Shown here: piece after piece, positions 10,901 through 18,419 of the stretch | Layout of the letters: each line of letters starts with the position of its first letter | Numbering within the stretch: the stretch's first letter is position 1 | Assembly: GCA_965183855.1 (NCBI GenBank) | Contig: CBCYMI010000029.1 | Location: 18,233-82,232, forward strand | Direction: 5' to 3' | Length of the DNA: 64,000 nt | Source: CBCYMI01 sp965183855 | GTDB lineage: Bacteria; Pseudomonadota; Alphaproteobacteria; Caulobacterales; Maricaulaceae | Program-made: the position numbers and the translations under genes | The notes under the pieces: model-generated | The model's input: the letters and a program-made list of their open reading frames with translations, nothing else | What the model was told of the DNA's origin: nothing | Databases searched by the model: none

Positions 10901-11170
10901 TCCACCAGAGCTCATGCCAGCTGAATTGATTTCTTTAATCCCTTTTAAATTTTTCAATTCTTTTTCTGTTGGACGAATAATCATTCTTTCAGAATCTTCA
11001 GGAGAAATTCCTTCCATTGGGATGAAAACACTGATAAAAGGGATTGGAATGTCTGGATCTGCTTCTTTCGGCATAATTTGGAAACAAATAATGCCTGATA
11101 TTATGCTTAATACCAGAAATAAAAGACACAATCGCCAATGATGAACGGCTTGGGATACAAGTGCTTTCAT
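7997..11170 (-). CDS. RND-family efflux pump, inner-membrane subunit
   Basis: A 1057-residue AcrB/HAE1-type proton-driven transporter. It has an N-terminal membrane helix, two large periplasmic loops and two blocks of membrane helices (around residues 330-560 and 850-1050). The TM4 segment reads VGILVDSSIVVVEHA; AcrB has two adjacent aspartates there, and this protein keeps only the first. The ATG overlaps the stop of the adaptor gene by four bases, so the two are translationally coupled. No outer-membrane TolC-like gene is linked. Substrate is unknown (drugs, bile salts, lipids or metals). The reading frame is intact. Confidence 0.9.
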   Translation of the reverse strand: MKALVSQAVHHWRLCLLFLVLSIISGIICFQIMPKEADPDIPIPFISVFIPMEGISPEDSERMIIRPTEKELKNLKGIKEINSAGMSSGGFILIEFEADFNQIKALNEVRNRVDLARRFYPKDSKEPIIEEVNASLTPVINVILYGNQSERSLFQIAKAYQARLEALPNVLEAKLSGARKDYVEIILDPAKIEQYGITIDEIKRAAFDNNQLIATGVLLNKKTNFSVKVKGIFETVEDIKRIPVRTDNKSVIALEDIAEVKRHFKDRTSYAKHNGKPALILEVKKKLGSNIIETTKSVREATKIATKNWPDSIQYDFSIDLSSSIKNSMKTLTSSIGLAIILVMIITVAALGIRSGLLVGISIPSSFMIAFLFLYISNYNINFMVLFGMVLAVGILVDSSIVVVEHANKLLETNLSPKEAFIKAGQDMFWPIISSTATTLSAFIPFLFWKTIPGKYMSFLPITLSYVLMASVLMALIFIPVLGSLFFKPFKNKKTEKIHHAPSKNYPENKTLRPNWYTYLVKTLIQYPIIVIFSILSLTTGIFIWFKSTPHKIVFFIEANPEQVFVFVRARGNLAPMDHYRLAKQVEEKIKSINGIKSIDMTTGSRALEEGFGSGASSIPQDTIARLMVDFLPFEQRRNGLEIEKDIRNALVNIPGIIVEVRPFEVGPPIGKDIQIELSGDTYDELTSVTQQIRKLIDQTEGLTDQEDTLPVPGLEWQFDINRKEAFRSGLNVSDVSAAIQLITNGVLIGYFRPDDSEEEIDIRVRYPASERNINRLSSLSAVGKYGNTDLTPILSKKIAQKIYKIDRRNNHRIFEIRANVKKGYYTETIIKSIKNQFKQTPSINKSAVSIKFKGANEENAKAMQFFMTAMLVSMFLMTCILLLQFNSFWHVFLTLLSVILSFFGVLLAIQISMPYISVLMVGTGMIALAGIVVNNNIVLIDTYQFYRKKGLAVKDAALKASLKRARPVLLTTLTTVLGLLPMALKVSTNFTTGEFSFKGGPSSEWWQPLSLTVIWGLSFATFITLISTPVLLAFPEIIKTRLANLYSTLKSKFKKS

Positions 11171-12270
11171 GGCGTGCTCTTTTTTAGATCATCTGGTTGA
11201 TTTCTACTGGGCGTGGTTTTAACAATCATACCTGATTGAACAAATTCTTGTCCCTCAACAATGATGGATAATTGTTTTGGCAGGTTTCCAGACCATATTG
11301 TTTTATTATTTTGAAATTCAATCTGGACAGGTAAAAATTCTACTTCAGATTCCTGATTGACATGTTTTATTCCTATGTTTTCTTCAGCGTTTAAGACAAG
11401 CGCAGAGATTGGAATCATATGAACATTCTGAATTTCCAAATTTAAATAAACCGTTGCAGTTAGCCCAGATTTAATCATCATATCCGAGTTTTGGCTCCAG
11501 ATTTCTACTTTAAAAAGTCCAGTAGAGCCAGATGCTTGAGATTCAATATTAACAATTTTTCCTTCAATTGATTGACCATTCTTAAATAGAATTGTCAGTT
11601 TTTTACCAATATGGACATGTTTAAGCATTTTATTGGTTACATAAATTTTTGTTTGTAAAGGGTTTAACTGAATCAGTTTTCCGCATGCTTCTCCAATATT
11701 AAGAAAATCTCCGACTTCAACATATCGTTTTATAAAAATTCCAGAAAAAGGAGCATTAATATAAATATTTTCGAGTTCAATTTTTGCAAGTTTTTCTGCT
11801 GCAATTGCTTCTTCATAGAATGCTTTTGCCGACTTTACGGTGTTTGCTGAAATATATCCTTTTTTGGCAAGAACCTGTTTGGCTTCATAATCAATTTTTT
11901 TAGCTTTTGTATTTGCTTTTGATTTATTTAATAATGCTTGCCTTGCCTGTAGTTCAATTTGGCAAAGGAGGTCACCTTTTTGGACACGATAACCTTCTTT
12001 TAAGCTTATTTTTTGTACAATACCAGATGTTTCCGCTCGAATTTCAAGACTTTTTGATGGCTCTGTCAGTCCTTTTATCTGAACAGGTATGGATCTGGTT
12101 TGTAAGATTGATTTTTGGGTAATGACCGTAAATAGGGGCGTTTTTTGTTGAGTTGATTGCTCTGGAGTTATATTTGTTTTTTTTCGAGCATTTAAAGTTC
12201 CGATGATAAAATAAATAATAAAGGAGAGAAAAACCAGAAATGCAATAATATAGGATAGTTTGAGCTTCAT
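11167..12270 (-). CDS. RND efflux periplasmic adaptor (membrane fusion protein)
   Basis: A 367-residue HlyD/AcrA-like adaptor that bridges the inner-membrane pump to an outer-membrane channel. An N-terminal membrane anchor (IIAFLVFLSFIIYFIIG) is followed by a biotinyl-lipoyl half-motif (AETSGIVQKISLKEGYRVQKGDLL), a short alpha-helical hairpin rich in Ala and Lys (residues about 105-165), the second lipoyl half (INAPFSGIFIKRYVEVGDFL) and a beta-barrel domain. It is the first gene of the two-gene operon with the RND pump, with a four-base overlap. Confidence 0.88.
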   Translation of the reverse strand: MKLKLSYIIAFLVFLSFIIYFIIGTLNARKKTNITPEQSTQQKTPLFTVITQKSILQTRSIPVQIKGLTEPSKSLEIRAETSGIVQKISLKEGYRVQKGDLLCQIELQARQALLNKSKANTKAKKIDYEAKQVLAKKGYISANTVKSAKAFYEEAIAAEKLAKIELENIYINAPFSGIFIKRYVEVGDFLNIGEACGKLIQLNPLQTKIYVTNKMLKHVHIGKKLTILFKNGQSIEGKIVNIESQASGSTGLFKVEIWSQNSDMMIKSGLTATVYLNLEIQNVHMIPISALVLNAEENIGIKHVNQESEVEFLPVQIEFQNNKTIWSGNLPKQLSIIVEGQEFVQSGMIVKTTPSRNQPDDLKKSTP

Positions 12271-12984
12271 TTGATATATCTATAAAAAGAAGGAATAAAA
12301 AAATAAATCAAAATCTTAAAAACAATCAAGACTGAATGAAAGTATAAAAAATATATTCTAAACTCATTTTAGCACCTCTTTTATACGTTCAAATCAAAAA
12401 TACATATTCTATTTTAAAAGAAGCTAATTTATTTTATACTAAAATGTCAAACTGAATCTTGGAGATAAAATATAAAAACAGATATATTCATTTTTACAAT
12501 AAACATTCAAAATCTTTCTACCTCTAGCATAATGTGTTTCTATTAAAATCTGCTTGATTAAACCATTAAAAAGAAAGGGTAAAACAGCTTATTAATTTTT
12601 TCTCAAATTTTTACCATTAACAAAACATTCTAAATAAAGCGTTTGAAATCTTGGAATGAGATAAAAGGAAATTCTAATTTGTGGAAATAATGGCAAGAAT
12701 CCAGTTATAAGAAAATTAAGCAATGGGGTATTCTAAACAATGGAGTATTCATTGATTCGTAAATTCAATAAAAATATGGTGAATATCGCTATACTTTAGA
12801 GTTAATAAGATAATGGTTTGAGTATTATTTATTGGCTTTAGCAAAGTTAGAAAAACAATATATATCTAGTTTGTATCTATTATAACTATTTATATAATAT
12901 AGAGATTATGAAACAAGATATGCCTCAAAAATATGTAAGGATGGAATCTGGCAATAAGAGAATAGTTTGTTTTTTATTAAATAA
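12271..12984. other. Long AT-rich intergenic region
   Basis: About 710 bp with no supportable gene on either strand. Stop codons are frequent in all frames. It contains the short imperfect repeat GGGTATTCTAAACAATGGAG / GAGTATTC near 12726-12750 and presumably the promoter of the adaptor-pump operon on the minus strand. It may be eroded accessory DNA, but nothing recognisable remains. Confidence 0.5.
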
Positions 12985-13012
12985 TTGACAAGATTGCAGT
13001 TTTTGCTATTAT
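12985..13012 (+). promoter_or_regulatory. Strong promoter of the double-glycine peptide gene
   Basis: A perfect TTGACA (12985-12990) is followed after 16 bases by TATTAT (13007-13012). The tandem 8-bp repeat begins at the downstream edge of the -10 element, so transcription would start inside the repeat. Confidence 0.6.
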
Positions 13013-13093
13013 CTATTTATCTATTTATCTATTTATCTATTTATCTATTTATCTATTTATCTATTTATCTATTTATCTATTTATCTATTTATC
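13009..13093 (+). repeat. Perfect 8-bp tandem repeat, about 10.6 copies
   Basis: The unit ATCTATTT is repeated without a mismatch across 85 bp, between the -10 box and the ribosome-binding site (AGGAGA, 13095-13100) of the downstream peptide gene. The array contains no stop codon in any frame. Perfect short arrays of this kind are prone to copy-number change during replication, so the 5' untranslated region length is expected to vary between cells or strains. Confidence 0.95.
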
Positions 13094-13106
13094 CAGGAGA
13101 TTATGT

Positions 13107-13361
13107 ATGAAAAACTCTGCCAAACAAAGAGTTCGTAAACAAGTAAGAGAGCTCACAATAAATGAGCTTGAGCAAGTCAATGGGGGATGGGGAGGATGGG
13201 ATAGCAAAACAAAGAAACCAAAACATAATGATTCAGATCATACAAAAAATCAGAAGGAATGGGAAAAAGCAGCAAAAGCCTTAACAGGAAGAGAGCATCA
13301 TTGCGAAATTACAAAAACTAAATCAGGAACTGAATCGATAAAATGCGAGCCTGTTAAATAG
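13107..13361 (+). CDS. Double-glycine leader peptide, candidate microcin/bacteriocin precursor
   Basis: An 84-residue basic peptide. Residues 1-27 match the class II bacteriocin/ComC-type leader, ending ELTINELEQVNGG; such leaders are cleaved after Gly-Gly by C39-peptidase ABC exporters. The predicted mature part of about 57 residues starts WGGWDS, is rich in Lys and His, and carries two cysteines near the end (HHC, 13 residues, C) that could form a disulfide loop. A strong AGGAGA site lies six bases before the ATG. Promoter, tandem repeat and a downstream hairpin make it a self-contained transcription unit. No exporter or immunity gene is adjacent. Its activity is inferred from the leader only; it could also be a signalling peptide. 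Confidence 0.7.
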   Translation: MKNSAKQRVRKQVRELTINELEQVNGGWGGWDSKTKKPKHNDSDHTKNQKEWEKAAKALTGREHHCEITKTKSGTESIKCEPVK

Positions 13362-13393
13362 TTGATATTAAATTTATATGTTTTATTAAATCC

Positions 13394-13418
13394 GATAGGT
13401 TTTTTCAAACCTATCTTT
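13394..13418 (+). terminator. Hairpin after the peptide gene
   Basis: GATAGGTTT (13394-13402) pairs with AAACCTATC (13407-13415) across a four-base loop and is followed by only three T. It is a plausible but weak intrinsic terminator 32 bp after the peptide stop codon. Confidence 0.5.
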
Positions 13419-13510
13419 AGAGAGAAGAACATTGGATTATTTCTTGATTAGGGTGTTATGGTTTAATTTCTAATTAATCTCTAAATTGAATCAAAGAAGA
13501 TGGAGCCTTT

Positions 13511-14439
13511 ATGAAAACAGACTTTATGAAAACGGAATTGTTTATAACAGGGTTGCTTTTTATGGTCTTAATTTCCCCTGTTTTTTTTATAATACAGATC
13601 GTGCATGCCTCCTCTTCTGATCAGGCTAAGGTGGATAAGGTTTCAGCCTGTCAAAAAACAGGCGTTTATAAAGAAAAAAACTATATCTGCTTTAATGATA
13701 TAATTAATAAAAAAACAACATCAGCCGTATTGAGTTTGCTTGATAAAAACAAAGCATCAGATCTTTATCTTAATACAAAAGGGGGATAGCAAGCCAAACC
13801 TAGAAGATTGGCAGAAAAATCTTTAAAGATAAACACAAACTTGTCCTGATCGGAAAATGCTATGCCTCATGTGCCAATTATCTTGTTCCAGCTGCTCATC
13901 ATCGCCTTGAGGTTAAAAAAGGAGCTGTTATCTTACTCTATGGCGCATTTGAGAGAGGGAGATCTTTTTATGTAGCAAGATCAATAAGAGATCAAAAAAT
14001 TGGATTTTCTAAATCTAAAAAAACGGGTGAGCTATTTTTTAATTCTGAGAGTACAGCCAAAATCCAGAAATTATTTAATGATTATCCAACATATTATCAG
14101 GAATTTATTATACCTGAATCGCAATATTTTGTCGATATAGATGAAACGGATGAATTTATCACACGTTATTATGAAATAAGACGGAATATTGATCTGTACG
14201 CGCATGCAACATGCCATCATTCTATCTTTTACCTTGTTGTTGGTCCTCATTATTTAGAGAAAATTACAGATACTCCAGAAATTCAACATTTTTGGTGGCC
14301 TGAAGATAAATCAGAAATTGTTAATCGTCTTGGTCATATAAGCAAACAGAGTGTTTTGGTCTTTGATACAGAATTAATGCCAGGCTGGATATCAGGAAAA
14401 GGATTTGTTAAACAGTCTGATTGTCTTAAATCAAGTTAA
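13511..14439 (+). pseudogene. Exported ClpP-fold (COG3904-like) protein, frameshifted
   Basis: An intact start (GGAG site, ATG 13511) and a signal peptide (ELFITGLLFMVLISPVFFII) lead to SDLYLNTKGG, where the frame hits TAG at 13787. The protein continues in another frame (SKPNLEDWQK), then after a run of five A at 13815-13819 in a third (KDKHKLVLIGKCYASC, ANYLVPAAHHR) to TAA at 14437. LYLNxxGG followed by CxSCANYLxPA is the pattern of uncharacterised periplasmic proteins with a ClpP/SppA-like fold. The second part is about 205 residues and free of stops. It sits on the same strand 150 bp after the peptide gene. At least two indels separate the parts, so it is probably inactive. Confidence 0.65.
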
Positions 14440-14686
14440 CCAAAAGAGATATAAGGAAACAGATTTGTAAGTAATTTTGCTAAAAAATAGAAAGCCTATC
14501 TTAAGGGGGTTATTTAAAATCAAAATTAGAATCAAATATGGATTTTTAATCTGTTTAGAAAGATTTATAAAGTATTTTGGTACAAAACAGGCTTTATTTT
14601 CTCCATTTTGCTTCTATTTTTAGCTATATATTTATCTTTTTTAAAGAATACATGATTTGAAACATGCGCTTGTTTTTTAATCTATC

Positions 14687-15160
14687 TTATAGGATAGGGG
14701 GATCTAAAAATATATCTGAACCAGTAATTTCAGCATCATAATCATGAGAAACAAGCTCTTGATCATCTAACACATTTTCCGCTGAGCTTTGCTTAAGATT
14801 TGTTTCAAGTTTAGTAATAATGTCTGAAATTGCAGTGGTTGGCGTTAAGAATTGAGGTTCATGATTGGAATTAGAAATATCTTTTTGAAATTTTCCTGAC
14901 GTAAAAGAACTGACTTGTTCGTTAAGAATTCTGGATGCGCTTTCTAAAAACAGGTAAAAAATATATATACTCATTATATAGGGATCTATAATATTTCCTG
15001 GCCATAATTCTGGATTGTCAGGGTCAAGATTTTGCAGATAGCTTTTCATGCTTTTTTTATAATAGGAAACCGCAGAATATACTCTATAAGATTCGGTATA
15101 ATGATAGGTAGTGCAAAAATTATTATATAATCTGGCTAATAGCTTTTGATTGTACTTCAT
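14687..15160 (-). CDS. Hypothetical protein
   Basis: A 157-residue reading frame I do not recognise. The N-terminal half is rich in Tyr and helical in appearance (YNQKLLARLYNNF, SYYKKSMKSYLQ), with one hydrophobic stretch around YIMSIYIFYLFLE. The C-terminal third is acidic (residues about 120-157) and ends FLDPPIL. There is no signal peptide and no close neighbour on the same strand. It lies in the accessory island between the ClpP-fold pseudogene and the inverted-repeat element. The start has only a weak ribosome-binding site. Confidence 0.5.
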   Translation of the reverse strand: MKYNQKLLARLYNNFCTTYHYTESYRVYSAVSYYKKSMKSYLQNLDPDNPELWPGNIIDPYIMSIYIFYLFLESASRILNEQVSSFTSGKFQKDISNSNHEPQFLTPTTAISDIITKLETNLKQSSAENVLDDQELVSHDYDAEITGSDIFLDPPIL

Positions 15161-15359
15161 AATAAACGCTATAAATAACTTACTAAAAAATAATATATAT
15201 AAAGTATAAAATAAATAAAATTATAGTATTTTGATATTAATATCTAATAATATATTTCTACATATTGTTTTTTTCAAATAGAAAGACAGTTATTTACTTT
15301 AAGCATTATAAAATATCAAGATAAATAATGTTTGTTACTTTATTAAACTTTATTACAAA

Positions 15360-15720
15360 TATTCTAAAACGTCAGATAAGTTGTCTATAACATCTAAATA
15401 AAAATGACGGGATTTAATGAGATTTTTGGGGATAAAAATACTTTTAATCAATGACTTATAAGCAGAACTTAAAGTAAGTCTCTAAAGATAAGAATGATTC
15501 GCAAACGTCAGATAAGTTGTCCATTGTTACAAAAACGTCAGATAAGTTATCCAAAAATTAAAAACAGAAATTTTCTAAAAAGGATAAATTTTTAGAATTT
15601 TGTTTTTTTATAAAAAGTAGTTTTCTAGGATTTTTGGAGCAAACTTTAGACAATTCAAGCTAAAAATTCTGAAGGACAAATATCTGACGCTTTGGACAAA
15701 ATATCTGACGCACTAGAATA
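15360..15720. mobile_element. 361-bp inverted-repeat element (MITE or IS remnant) at tRNA-Thr
   Basis: The outer 26 bases are imperfect inverted repeats: TATTCTAAAACGTCAGATAA at the left and, on the other strand, TATTCTAGTGCGTCAGATAT at the right. The core CGTCAGATAAGTTGTCC recurs at 15370, 15506 and 15536 in forward orientation and at 15674-15689 and 15694-15710 in reverse, five copies in all. Multiple end repeats are known from IS21-type insertion sequences, but no transposase is encoded, so this is a non-autonomous or collapsed element. Its right end directly abuts the CCA end of the tRNA-Thr gene. Confidence 0.65.
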
Positions 15721-15796
15721 TGGTGCCGGAAGAGGGACTCGAACCCCCGACCACCTGATTACAAATCAGATGCTCTACCAGCTGAGCTATTCCGGC
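15721..15796 (-). tRNA. tRNA-Thr (anticodon TGT)
   Basis: On the minus strand the acceptor stem GCCGGAA pairs with TTCCGGC, followed by A and an encoded CCA. The D-loop region AGCTCAGCTGGTAGAGC, the anticodon arm TCTGA-TTTGTAA-TCAGG with anticodon TGT, and the T-arm GGGGGTTCGAGTCCCTC are all present. It reads threonine ACA codons. Confidence 0.97.
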
Positions 15797-15963
15797 CAAT
15801 ATTTATCTTGTCTACCAAAATAAAAAATTATATCAAGTAGAAAATTGTAGTTTTTGAAGGAAGTCTCTTATATTTCTAACAAGGATTTAAAATATGGGTC
15901 TATTTTAGAAAACCAGGTTAACATTCTTGATGATGTATTTGCAGAGTGAAAGGCTATTATATC

Positions 15964-16800
15964 ATGGAAAACAAAATAAAAAGAAACTTTTCTCCAAATT
16001 TTGATAAACGATCATCACAAATTGATATGGTTGTTTTACACTATACGGGTATGGAAAATACAGATCAGGCAATTAAGAAATTATGTTGTGCAAACGCTAA
16101 AGTCAGTGCGCATTATCTGATTGATGAAGCTGGTCTGATTTATCAATTGGTTGATGAAGAAAACAGAGCATGGCATGCAGGTATATCAAATTGGGAAAAT
16201 AATCGAGATATTAATTCCAGATCCATTGGTATAGAGATAGTTAATGGGGGATATTCATACGGACTTCCAGAATTTCCAGACCAACAAATTTTTTCTTTAT
16301 TAAAGCTTTTAGAACGAATTCAAAATCGCTATAAAATTAGTCCTCATCATTATGTTGCTCATTCAGATATTGCGCCAGATCGCAAAAAAGATCCAGGTGA
16401 GAAATTCCCATGGCATATTCTGGCTCATCAAAGTTTCGGATTATGGTCAGAGAAACATGCATTTAAAAAAAACCAGTCAGATGGTAATATAAAATATAAT
16501 TATTTCGAAGAAGGGTATGTTGATGCTTCCATTGCTACTCTAACAAACAATTATTTTGATTCAGAACTTTATAAACAACAACAAAAACTTGAATATTATG
16601 GATATAATATAGCCTGTCATGGATATTATGATTTTCAAACCAAGAGCGTTATTGCTGCATTTCAAAGACATTTTAGACCCTGTTCAGTTAATGGTGTGAT
16701 GGATTATGAAACATTGAATTGTCTTGAGGATTTAATTGATCAAAAAGGATCGTTTTCTAATTTTAAAATCAATTCAGATCAGATTTCATTTAGGGGGTGA
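15964..16800 (+). CDS. N-acetylmuramoyl-L-alanine amidase with peptidoglycan-binding domain
   Basis: AmiD/AmpD-like zinc amidase that cuts the bond between MurNAc and the peptide stem. The Amidase_2 domain (first 170 residues) shows MVVLHYTGM with the first zinc histidine, VSAHYLIDEAGLIYQLV, WHAGIS, SIGIEIVNGG and HSDIAPDRKKDPGEKFPW with the later metal and catalytic residues. A C-terminal PG_binding_1 segment follows (LEYYGYNIACHGYYDFQTKS, VIAAFQRHFRP). The frame could start at GTG 15946, but ATG 15964 is preceded by GAAAGG and gives the usual N-terminus. No signal peptide is visible, so it may act on recycled muropeptides in the cytoplasm. Confidence 0.9.
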   Translation: MENKIKRNFSPNFDKRSSQIDMVVLHYTGMENTDQAIKKLCCANAKVSAHYLIDEAGLIYQLVDEENRAWHAGISNWENNRDINSRSIGIEIVNGGYSYGLPEFPDQQIFSLLKLLERIQNRYKISPHHYVAHSDIAPDRKKDPGEKFPWHILAHQSFGLWSEKHAFKKNQSDGNIKYNYFEEGYVDASIATLTNNYFDSELYKQQQKLEYYGYNIACHGYYDFQTKSVIAAFQRHFRPCSVNGVMDYETLNCLEDLIDQKGSFSNFKINSDQISFRG

Positions 16801-16950
16801 TTAATTGTGGAAACTCAAATTATATTCACCTGTCTATCGATCAAGAAATTAGACTTCTGATTTCAAGAAGGCATTGAATTAGAGTAATGGGTAAGATGCT
16901 TTATTATTTAAATTATGGCTTGACGAAATGTCTTCTTTTGAACAAACTGT

Positions 16951-17371
16951 TTAGGCAGATGGTCGGATAGTCGCTTTATCAATTCATGAAATTGGAGGAT
17001 AAAGAGGAAAGTCCGGGCTCCACAGAGATAAGATGCCAGTGAAATACTGGCGAGGGTGACCTTAGGGAAAGCGCCACAGAAAAAAAACCGCCTTTAACTG
17101 ACTCTAAAAGAGTATTTTTATAGGTAAGGGTGAAAAGGTATGGTAAGAGCATACCGCTGGTTCAGTAATGAAGCAGGCATGGCAAGCCCCATCTGGAGCA
17201 AGACTAAATAGGAACATCTTTTTATAATGAAGGATTTATTATAAAAAAATGAATCTCTGCATTTGAATGTTCGGGTAAGTCGCATGACTGTTTTTGTAAA
17301 AAAACAGCGAGATGAATGACTATCTTCTTTAAATGTTAAAGAAACAGAACCTGGCTTATAGACCATCTGCC
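16951..17371 (+). ncRNA. rnpB: RNase P RNA (class A)
   Basis: The catalytic RNA of RNase P, which matures tRNA 5' ends. Ends pair (GGCAGATGGTC with GACCATCTGCC). The conserved block GAGGAAAGTCCGGGCTCC (from about 17001), the CAGGGTGCC-like region, GGTAAGGGTGAAAAGGT, AGAGCATACCGCTGG and the 3' signature ACAGAACCTGGCTTATAG are present. The length is about 420 nt, longer than E. coli RNase P RNA because of AT-rich helix extensions. Boundaries are accurate to a few bases. Confidence 0.93.
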
Positions 17372-17879
17372 ATTCCTAATTTGGACTAGATCTTGATTTT
17401 ATTTGAAAACCTAAGTTTTTTGTATTCAATAATGTTCAATTTTTTCCTGAAAAACCCAATATAAATTATGTTTGTAATATCAGGTTCGAAAAATTATAGT
17501 TTTAATAAAATAGATATGGGGCAAGAAAATACAATTATAATATTTATATTAAGAATATATCAATATATTTTGTTCTTGTAACGTTCTTTTGATAACAAGT
17601 ATTATTTTATGAAATATCTTTGTTAATTAAATAAAAAACAAATCATAATTCAGTTTCTTGTTTTACTCCATTTATTAGATTAAATACCAGGAAAATTAAG
17701 GATATAATTAAAATAAGTATTCCCACAAACAGGATTTTTAACAAATAGAATAAACAAACAAAAATAGAAAAAAGCAATCCTGTTTTATTTGTAAGTTTTC
17801 AACATTTTATCAACAGTTCTTGTTTTGTTCTAGTAAAAAGCCGTTATTTTAAAGTATTATGGTATTGATTCTTATTGCA
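17372..17879. other. AT-rich intergenic region upstream of the mra operon
   Basis: About 500 bp without a supportable gene. It contains TTATCAACA near 17809, one mismatch from a DnaA box, but no cluster that would suggest an origin. The region presumably holds rnpB 3' processing sequence and upstream control of the division cluster. Confidence 0.5.
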
Positions 17880-17910
17880 TCCCATACTATCCTATGGTAT
17901 CCCATATAAT
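17880..17910 (+). promoter_or_regulatory. MraZ operator overlapping the mra promoter
   Basis: TCCCA (17880), TCCTA (17890) and TCCCA (17900) are separated by exactly five bases each; on the other strand this is TGGGA-N5-TAGGA-N5-TGGGA, the known direct-repeat MraZ box. A consensus -10 (TATAAT, 17905-17910) follows at once, so bound MraZ would cover the -35/-10 region and repress its own operon. Confidence 0.8.
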
Positions 17911-17957
17911 GAGAGATCATGTATGGATCAGTATTTTATAAAATTCTGGGTAAAGAA

Positions 17958-18419
17958 ATGTTTTTATCGTCTTTAACAAATGCCATTGATGCAAAAGGAA
18001 GAATTTCTGTTCCTGCAGAATTTCGTTCTGTCGCATTAAAACAGGGATTTGAAGGCGTTATTTGCTGGCCTTCTTTTGAAGGAGGATTTCTTGAAGGTGG
18101 AGGATTGTTTTTTCTTCAAAATATTCAGTCTTTGATTGAAAGCATGGATCCATATGATGAAGCAAGAATGGCATTTGAAAGAACCATATTTGGATCTGCA
18201 AGAAAACTGAGTTTTGATTCAAATGGTCGAGTATCCATACCAAGAGAATTGCTTGAATATGCAGGAATTAAGAATAGAGCAAGCTTTGTTGGTTTGGGAA
18301 GTCGATTTGAAATCTGGGATCCTGAGGCCTATGTACAAAGAGCAAAACAGGATCGTATATTAGCAAAAGAGATGAAATCAAAGCTTCAAATTGGCTTTAA
18401 AACAGGAGGAAATATATAA
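17958..18419 (+). CDS. mraZ: Transcriptional regulator MraZ
   Basis: AbrB-like DNA-binding protein that controls the division and cell-wall operon. Two SpoVT-AbrB repeats are visible, the first at MFLSSLTNAIDAKGRISVPA and the second around FDSNGRVSIPRELLEYAGI. The frame extends up to ATG 17919, but that start would lie only about two bases after the likely transcription start. ATG 17958 gives the standard N-terminus and a leader of about 40 bases, so I use it (about 153 residues). It overlaps rsmH by one base. Autoregulation is expected from the operator just upstream. Confidence 0.93.
   Translation: MFLSSLTNAIDAKGRISVPAEFRSVALKQGFEGVICWPSFEGGFLEGGGLFFLQNIQSLIESMDPYDEARMAFERTIFGSARKLSFDSNGRVSIPRELLEYAGIKNRASFVGLGSRFEIWDPEAYVQRAKQDRILAKEMKSKLQIGFKTGGNI

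Noticed and set aside
13009..13093. CRISPR array
   Set aside because: The repeats are 8 bp with no spacers; it is a microsatellite.
13103..13138. Alternative ATG four bases before the peptide start
   Set aside because: It opens an 11-codon frame ending TAA; the 84-codon frame has the double-glycine leader.
15946..15963. GTG start of the amidase
   Set aside because: The ATG at 15964 has a better placed GAAAGG and gives the usual N-terminus.
17118..17366. 82-codon minus-strand ORF
   Set aside because: It lies wholly inside the RNase P RNA gene and is a chance reading of that RNA.
17805..17820. DnaA box and possible origin near TTATCAACA
   Set aside because: A single imperfect box in AT-rich DNA with no clustering and no dnaA or other origin-linked genes.
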